Assembly (NCBI RefSeq): GCF_000699445.3
Contig: NC_067196.1
Coordinates: 84,310,364-84,374,363 of the forward strand
From: Schistosoma haematobium
Taxonomy: Eukaryota > Platyhelminthes > Trematoda > Strigeidida > Schistosomatidae
DNA: 64,000 nucleotides
Reading direction: 5' to 3'
Shown: positions 57,386-64,000 of the stretch, in pieces
Numbering within the stretch: the stretch's first letter is position 1
Layout: the number at the start of each line of letters is the position of its first letter
The notes under the pieces: generated by a model
Seen by the model: only the letters and a program-made list of their open reading frames with translations
Told to the model about the DNA's origin: nothing
Databases searched by the model: none
Translations under genes and position numbers: made by a program

Positions 57386-58054
57386 CCCACCCCGAGGCAG
57401 CATGGAATGATATCCGAAAAGCTGTGGAAACAGCACTGATATCTGCTAGTAACGTAAACCAGAAGGTTAGGGAGAAACACTGGATCTCAGCAGCATCTAT
57501 CACACTGATAGATGCTCGGAAACTCATTCCACCTGGCTCTGAACATAATGAGTCAGCTTAAGCGCAAGCTGACAAGAAGTCTACGCAATGATCGTGAACA
57601 GTGGTGGGTAGCGAAAGCAAAAGAGATGGGAAAGGCAGAGGCAATAGGTAATAGCAGACAATTGTTCAGACTTGTTAAGAAAACCGACTGTTAGAGAAAC
57701 AATCTCAGAGAAAGATGGACATATTATACATTCTCAATCCAGGAGATTGGATCGATGGGCAGAACACTTTAGGGATCAGTTCAACTGGCCTTCAGCCACA
57801 CTTCGGTTTCCCACGATCTCCAGTCAACCTGAATGGCAAGTTAGTGTAGGTCCTCCGACTCTTTACGAAGTTGAAAAAGCCATAGGAAATCTGAAGCGAG
57901 GGAGAGCAGCAGGCTCTGACAGGTTTGCTACTGAGATTTTTAAGGATGGTGGTCCAATATTAGCAGTGAGATTAACCGAGGTCATAGGTAGAATTTGGGG
58001 ACTGTACGTAATCCTATCTGACTGGTCTCAATCACTGATTGCGCCAGCATATAA
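57386..58054 (+). pseudogene. Linker and RT start of copy C
   Basis: Blocks LRNDREQWWVAKAKEMGKAE, RRLDRWAEHFRDQFNWPSAT and AAGSDRFATEIFKDGG, then WSQSLIAPAYK, where copy D begins. Two frame breaks lie near 57560 and 57690. Confidence 0.75.
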
Positions 58055-59293
58055 GTCAGTCAGCTACAACGTAGGACCAGGCACATATATGCATCGGTCC
58101 AAGTTGCCACACCTCATTAACACAACAAGATGGACATCGGATTCATAAAAGTAGTTAATTCAGAGGTGGTAATATATAAAAGAAAGATTGCAATAAGGAT
58201 ATAGTACAGGAAGAAAGAATTTGTTCGTAGAAAGAAAGATATGAAGCAGTTTTAATCTCTTAGTTTAAGGGAAGATAGAGAGTGTATACACCGACGCCAT
58301 TGTGATCGATTCCGAGCCGTCACCAAGAGTCTCCAACCATTGGTTACGATGGTCACGTGGACACCAACCAAGTAGTCTACATCTCCCAACATGACTATGA
58401 CTAGACGTTAGTGACTTCAAGCACTGATGCCACGTTTTGGTTTGGCCGCCCCTAACTTTCTTCCAACCATCTCCAACACCGGTCAACATTGCACGTCGTG
58501 GTAGTCGGTGTTCAGGCATACGTAACACGTGGCCCAACCATCTCAGTCGATGAAGATTCACAACCTCATCAACAGATTTACCATCATTCCCTAATACCCT
58601 GCGTCTAACCTCACTATTACTTACCCGGTGATCCCAGCAGACGCCAGCAATATTCCTGAGGCATCTGTGGTCAAATACTAATAGCTTACGAGTGTCTTCT
58701 ACTCTTAATGACCATGTTTCGCTGCCGTAAATTAAAACAGAACGGACTGCTGCGCAGTATACTTGTCCTTTTATTGATAGACGGATATCTCGCCTTCACC
58801 ATAGGTGATGTAAGTTGGCAAAAGCCAAACGAGCTTTTCGAATCCGTGCTGAGATTTCGTCAGACACCAACCCATTAGAGCTGATCAGACTTCCAAGATA
58901 AGTGAAGTTGTCAACGCGTTCGACTACTTCACTCCCTATCCTTAGTTCAGGTGTTGACGCAGACCAGTCCTGAAGCAACAACTTGCATTTCGAGGGAGAG
59001 AAGCGCATTCCAAACATTCTGGCATTGTTGCTCAGTGCTACCAAAAGACTGCATTTTATCAGCATCTTCACCAAACAGGACTATATCATCTGCGTATTCT
59101 AAGTCGATAAGTGGACCTCCTGGATGGATATCAATACCCGAGAATTCAGTAGATGAGAATGTTATTTCCATCAATAGGTCTATGATGAAGTTGAACAAAA
59201 ATGGGGAAAGTGGACATCCTTGACGGACACCACTTGAGGTTGCAAAGGTAGATGACAGTTCGCCATAAGCTCTGACTCGACTGGTAGTGTTCG
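58055..59293 (-). mobile_element. SR2-like LINE, 5'-truncated (copy D) nested in copy C
   Basis: Minus-strand copy of the A/B subfamily: 3' tail GTCAGTCAGCTAC at 58055, C-terminal domain (58265-58561), RT blocks LEYADDIVLFGEDADKM and GVRQGCPLSPFLFN. It is truncated just beyond NTTSRVRAYGEL. It shares the stop after HLW with A and B. No target duplication. About 420 bp of copy C's RT are missing between the two sides. Confidence 0.85.
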
Positions 59294-60260
59294 GGTCCAC
59301 TCTCCCCATTCTTGTTCAACTTTGTCATTGACGTACTTCTGTAAATAACACTCCTCATCTAAATTTCCAGGGGTCGAACTTCTACCAGGAGTTTCACTTG
59401 TTGACTTGGAATATGCTGATGACATAGTTCTATTTGGCGAAGACACTGACAAAATGCAGTCTTCTGACCACTGTAAGCAACAATAGAAGCACATTCGGGA
59501 TGCGATTCTCCCCTTCGAAATGTATAATGTTGCTTCAGGATTGGGTTACGTCGACACCCGAACTAGTGATAGGGAGTGAAGTAGTTGAGTGTGTCGACCG
59601 CTTCACTTATCTTGGAAGTCTCACCAGCCCTTGTTGTCTTGTGTGTGACGAAATCTCAGCACGGATACAGAAGGCTCGACTAGCTTTTGCCAACTTGCGT
59701 CATTTATGGAGTAGGTGAGATATCCGTCTATCAACCAAAGGACGTGTTTACTGCACAGCAGTTCGTCCCGTCCTACTTTATGGCAGTGAAACATGGCCGG
59801 TGAGAGCAGAGTATATTCGTAGGTTACTAGTATTTGATCATAGGTGTCTTCGAAATATTGCTCGTATATCCTGGGACCATTGAGTAAGTAATGCAGTTGT
59901 TAGGAAACGGGTACTAGGTAAGGATGGCAAATCAATTGATGAAGTAGTGAAACTTCATCAGTTGAGCTGACTGGGACACGTGTTACGTATGCCCAACCAT
60001 CGACTACCTCGACGTGCTATGTTGAGTGGTATAGGAGTAGGTTGGAAGAAAGCTAGAGGCGGCCAGACCAAAACATGGCATAAATCCATGAAGTCACTGA
60101 CAAGTGGACTGAGCCATGTTGTTGGGTGTAGACTACTTTGTTGGGGTCCGCGAGACGATAGTAACCGATGGTTAGAGACCCTGAATGACATGGCTCAAAA
60201 TCGTTTGCAATGGCGCAGGTGCATCCACTCTGTGTTTTCCCAAATTCTAATCTTCTGAAT
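59294..60260 (+). pseudogene. RT (second half) and C-terminal domain of copy C
   Basis: Resumes at the CPLSP block, with LVDLEYADDIVLFGEDTDKM and FGMRFSPSKCIMLLQDWVTS, ending at HLWSR and a stop. Then LGHVLRMPNHRLPRRAMLSG and QWRRCIHS, with further stops and a shift near 59430. Confidence 0.8.
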
Positions 60261-60480
60261 TCTTCATGTCCCTTTTTTCCTCTTTCCAAATTTACTTCAC
60301 TGTATTATCCTCTTTAAATAACATCTTCAAACCTTAATCTTTCCGATTACTGCTTATAGTCTTACCGCCTCTACCACTACGGGATTTGAATCGACAACTG
60401 CATCTCTGTGCTAATGTGGTGTGGCAACTCGAACTGGTATTCGTACGTACGAAGTTCTACGTTGTTACTGACTGACTACT

Positions 60481-60734
60481 GTCGTCACATCCAAACGTAA
60501 TATAACTACATAACCATACTATAACGCAACTGCTAATAGTAATTCATCATCCCTTATAGGTAATGTATATGACACAATTTTAATATAATCAGCTTTATTC
60601 TGTTAAATCTTGTAAACACGTCAAATAGCAATTAGTAACAACCTAGTGCTTGAGTCGCTTATCAGTTGTGAAATTTTACTCTAAATAGATTCAGTTAGCA
60701 CCACTCCTTTTCCATCTCACCTACCTGGTTACAT
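60481..60734. other. Noncoding spacer
   Basis: No recognised feature between copy C and the next SR2-like remnant. Confidence 0.3.
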
Positions 60735-61300
60735 ATATTTCAGTCAGGTTGCAGCCACACCGATATTTCTGACGAATATGGATTTGTTTAGTATTTTCAC
60801 GACTGCAGCTGGTACCGTGTTGTGGTGGTCGTGTCTACCTATTGTCATGGATCAGTCGAGCTATAATGATCGTTCGTCTTGGTTATATTATGCCAGAAAT
60901 CGGTTAGAAAACGCCAAGAATAATAGTAGCATTTATAAGTCCGGGTACGCAGTCGTTCTTCTGACTGTACAGGGGTATGATGGTATTAAAGTATTTTTCC
61001 TGAAAAACCAGTAACCATAGTGATATACTGCTGTCTGATGACGAAAGCTACAGATTGGATATTGATCCCCAAAAATAGCCTTTGGATCTGTTGTCACGAT
61101 CTCATGTCACTAAGACCACCACTAGCCCAGTTTCATTTTCATGTCCCCTTTCACGGTGTGGGCAACTGAGCGTCAGCCACTCTTATACCTCTAACAGCAC
61201 CCCAGACAACCTTGTCCACAATCAAGTCTTTTCATCAGTGTTCCACTGATAATTAACTTCTACTATTTACTCGACCACTTTGTTTCCCCAATACTATTCG
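60735..61300 (+). mobile_element. Old SR2-like 5' leader remnant
   Basis: Follows the leader of copies A to C with many substitutions (GTGGTGGTCGTGTCTACC, CTGACTGTACAGGGG, TCACGGTGTGGGCAAC, TACCTCTAACAGCACCC). The 78-codon open frame at 60778-61014 is part of this leader and not a gene. Confidence 0.65.
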
Positions 61301-61390
61301 CAAATATTTATCTTTTTATTTCCCTTTTCTCCTATTTTATCAGTTTTTTTAAGTTCGTGATAAATATGCATGTCATTTAGTTTGTTCCTT

Positions 61391-61417
61391 CTAATCCCTC
61401 TTATTCCTTAAAGATTT
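61391..61417 (+). promoter_or_regulatory. Probable splice acceptor before the coiled-coil gene
   Basis: CTAATCCCTCTTATTCCTTAAAG, a branch-like CTAAT and a pyrimidine tract, ends just before ATTTATGG. It could be a cis intron end or a spliced-leader trans-splice site, as flatworms use both. An in-frame TAA sits within this tract, so translation must begin at or be spliced into the exon. Confidence 0.45.
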
Positions 61418-63672
61418 ATGGAAGAGGATCCATGTGTAGTGCTTGGTTCAACGGTTTCTGATATAAGTGATCTGAAAAAAGATATCGTTAGTCTTGGCCG
61501 TGTTCTAAGAGCTTGTGATTTTCAAAACGTGGATGATTTAAAGGACATTGATGAAATTAATTCATTCCCATATAAAATGTATTGTTACGAGGAAAAGAAT
61601 GAAATAACTTCATGTGGGACTATTTTTTCTGATCTCAAAAGTATCAAAAGCCTTTTATCCGATACCTCTAGTGCTTTTTCATCATACAGTGAACAATTAC
61701 GGACCGTATCTTCAGTTGTTAACAAACTTTCAGAACTTCCCAAAGTAGCATTGTCCGAAAACTCGTGCCTGAGCTCGATAGAAACAGAGCAAGATTTCTA
61801 TCACCTGTTAAGTACATTGGCTAGAGGTTTACAAAGCGGATTGTTTGCTCGTATACGGGAACTGAGTACATTTTCTCTAGACAAATGCCTAAGTGAATTT
61901 ATAGACCAATATAATGAGCTGAGCATAAAATATAATGAACTATTAGTAATGTCGTCTCAAATACCTACAAAACAGTCAAGTTCTACTGTTCTCCTCGACC
62001 AAACTGCTGTCTTTGAAATGCTTGAAAGAGAAATGAGCAATTCCGCCAAAGAAATTGAACATGTCCGTTCCAGTTTTGAATCTCGTTTAAACTCCATCAC
62101 TGCTGATTGGGAATGTGAACGGTCAAAGTTGATGACAGAGTTGCACAAAAAAGAAGGTAGACGATGCTTTCTGTAATCATACCCTTATCTTTGCAATGTT
62201 TTCCTCATTTCCAACGTATTCTGTTGGCTGTCACTAGTTGATCTGACTATTTACTTGCCTGGAACGTAATCACGTTTTCTAGATCTATCTTCATGCCTAA
62301 AAAGGTGAACAAATAGTGGTAGTATATTTATCATGTTCTGCGGTCTTCATTCAGCTTAAATGAAATATAGAGGTTATTATTGCCAAACCAACTATGTAAT
62401 GTTAGTGTTTTTCACATGGGGTTAAATTAATAATTGTCGGAAAACACCTTCCAAGCTTACCTTGATTAATAATTGACTGACAACTAATTTAGTATATCTC
62501 CACTCCTCAGAGCTGTTCGAAATTTACCAATGAAGTTTCTCGTTCAAACCCCATTTGGCCCACCAGTTTTCCAAAGTTTACAGATACTGCTTACTAACGA
62601 GTGTCAGCTAACGTGGAACCTTGGTTCAGGGTCTCTTGCTGACTCTCTTTAACCACTTCACAACAGTGCAAGCCTGTTCAAAGGATGAAATGTCTTCCTT
62701 TAATCATATGATTGAAATTCATTTTGGATATAACGGTAGTCACATGCCTCAGCACAGTTTTGATCAGAAATATAGGGAAGGCTCTAAATGCTCTACCATT
62801 AACATTCACGGTGGCTTACTAGTATTGATAAAATAAGACTACACGTGTATAGTTACCATGTTTATTGTGTCGGTCTTAAGGCTGATGGTTAGTGGCTATG
62901 AAATATGGTCTGTGAAAGCAACAGATATGTGTGGTCTGAAAGATTTTGATCACATGTGTTTTCGAAGCATTGCTTAGATATTGTACAACAACCGAGTTAG
63001 CGATTCTGAGGTCATACATAGAGTATCGGGTAAAGTTGGCTTATCAGTTGGTGAGATTGTGAATCTTCATCTACTAGGTAGGTCGAGACTTGTATTATGT
63101 ATACTTAACGACTTACTGTCTCAAGACGAGCAATGTTAACTGACGAAGATGTAAGTTGGAAAAAAGCTAGGGCCAGTCAGACCGAAACATGCCGTCAGTC
63201 CACAAAATCATCGACTTTTGTTCTAAGCCATTTTGGTAGATGCGGACTGCTTGGTTAAAGTCAGCGAAATAAATTTGACCAAGTGGTTGAAGAATTTAAG
63301 TGAGATGGCTGAGAATCAGTCACAATGGTACAAATACATTTACTCTTCATTGTACTCAAGATTTTGAATTCTAGTTTTCCTTTATTCATAATTTTGTACT
63401 GTTCTTCCGTAACATATTCTCAATGTTTAGTCTTTCTCATTATTGATGCTTCTATATTATTTTGATTTCCTCAATATTCATCTATTCGTGTTAATGTGTT
63501 ACAGCAACTTGGGCCAATCCACATACATATTAGGAACGAAGTTGATACTCACTAACTTGTTGAGAGTATTATCATCCTTAGTATGTATGTATGTATATGT
63601 TCTTTTTAGTGGCAATCGAAGAATTGCAACAATTAATAGAAGCTAAAGAAATGGCTTATTCAAAAGTTAAAG
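61418..63672 (+). CDS. Unidentified coiled-coil protein gene, first visible exons
   Basis: Exon 1 is 61418-62155. The frame from the ATG (MEEDPCVVLGSTVSDISDLK) gives 246 codons and ends AAAGAAG before GTAGAC. Exon 2 is 63609-63672 after TTTTTAG: it completes a Val codon and continues AIEELQQLIEAKEMAYSKVK, then a GTACGT donor. Most of the protein is predicted helical. The region around residues 200-270 (FEMLEREMSNSAKEIEHVRS, then SKLMTELHKKE and exon 2) has coiled-coil spacing. No enzyme motif, signal peptide or membrane segment is seen. I do not recognise the family; cytoskeletal or vesicle-tether roles would be guesses. The gene continues beyond the window. Its intron holds an old SR2-like fragment. 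Confidence 0.8.
62156..62869. other. Intron of the coiled-coil gene, no feature
   Basis: AT-rich intronic sequence. Confidence 0.4.
62870..63375 (+). mobile_element. Old SR2-like C-terminal remnant in the intron
   Basis: Plus strand, heavily decayed: YEIWSVKATDMCGLKDFDHM corresponds to the SETW...LLVFDH region. ASQTETCRQSTKSS and QSQWYKYIYS correspond to GGQTKTWHQC and QWRRCIHS. Sense relative to the gene. Confidence 0.65.
63578..63600. repeat. TATG microsatellite
   Basis: A few tandem GTAT units close to the intron end, upstream of the exon 2 acceptor. Confidence 0.6.
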
Positions 63673-64000
63673 GTACGTGAGAATCTAATTGAACAATGAA
63701 TTTGACTTATTTTGTTCATTAATGATAAATAGCATCTGTCTTAAAAAGGTTCATAGGTCTAAAATATCTAGATGATTGAATTCGAATGAATTAATTAAAT
63801 TTCTTTTCAGACGCCGACCTGTTTACATTTCCTATGCATATATTTCTTTAAAAAAATTATGAAATTACGCAATAGTTCATATAATTGATTAAAACTCTAT
63901 CATAAATGGTTCTCGGGAACTATTCATCGTATTAGCCTAATCTGTTTTAAGTAAATACAGTGAAAAAAAGAGAAAAAAAAACCCTGTTATAGATGTTAAC
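63673..64000 (+). other. Intron continuing past the window end
   Basis: Begins with the GTACGTGAG donor; AT-rich, no further exon. Confidence 0.5.

Larger units (their letters stand above)
55754..60480 (+). mobile_element. SR2-like RTE LINE (copy C), interrupted by copy D
   Basis: Plus-strand element with 5' end CCCGACCGTTGTTGC. The leader runs to about 56450, endonuclease 56460-57130, linker 57140-57680 and RT start 57690-58054. Copy D then interrupts. The RT resumes at about 59294, the C-terminal domain runs to about 60250, and a 3' UTR ends in ACTGACTGACT at about 60480. A different subfamily from A and B: the leader, endonuclease and 3' UTR all differ. Confidence 0.88.

Noticed and set aside
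60778..61014. 78-codon plus ORF
   Set aside because: It is the decayed leader of an SR2-like element, as shown by alignment with copies A and C.
1..64000. CRISPR arrays, operons or bacterial features
   Set aside because: None seen. Introns, LINEs and polyadenylation signals show a eukaryotic genome.

Overview
This is an AT-rich animal genomic window that looks like a flatworm of the genus Schistosoma. The basis is the repeat content together with the few real genes. There are RTE-clade LINEs of SR2 type, CR1-type LINEs whose first ORF has a PHD finger, Merlin DNA transposons, and Sm-alpha-type SINEs carrying hammerhead ribozymes. There are also small dynein-light-chain (LC8-type) genes of the kind that schistosomes have expanded. 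I cannot fix the species from sequence alone.

Functional genes are sparse and split by introns: a PWWP-domain gene of HDGF/LEDGF type (minus, 6459-6825), three LC8-type dynein light chain genes (plus 18924-19811; minus first exons at 29536-29729 and 46349-46521), an unidentified coiled-coil protein gene (plus, 61418 to beyond 63672) and a possible 171-residue orphan ORF (minus, 52090-52605). Almost everything else is mobile DNA in various stages of decay.

Layout: 1-5235 is an RTE-type LINE cut by a near full-length SR2-like copy A (731-4627) with a 7-bp target duplication. 6459-6825 is the PWWP gene. 8690-13050 is a badly decayed CR1 LINE and 13320-14650 the endonuclease end of a second RTE family. 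18.9-19.9 kb is a complete dynein light chain gene. 19.4-45.3 kb carries many hammerhead SINEs, a truncated CR1 LINE, a Merlin element, SR2-like copy B (38725-42619, 10-bp target duplication) and chimeric SR2-like insert E (43111-45009, 10-bp target duplication). 46.3 kb holds the third light chain exon. 53599-54503 is a Merlin fold-back element that contains telomere-like repeats. 55175-60480 is a head-to-head and nested SR2-like cluster. 61.4 kb onward is the coiled-coil gene.

The most interesting signal is RNA-level. A tRNA-derived SINE family, present in about ten copies, carries a 46-nt hammerhead motif. Its helix I arms, CUGANGA core, helix II, GAAA and GUC cleavage site are all intact in the copy at 23613-23658 and nearly so at 35693-35738. 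The spacing is exactly 46 nt in all nine other copies where the motif is present. The SINE copies lying in sense inside, or probably inside, introns of the three light chain genes all have broken catalytic cores. A second hammerhead family (Sm-alpha type) and a possible third (Penelope-like tail) are also present.
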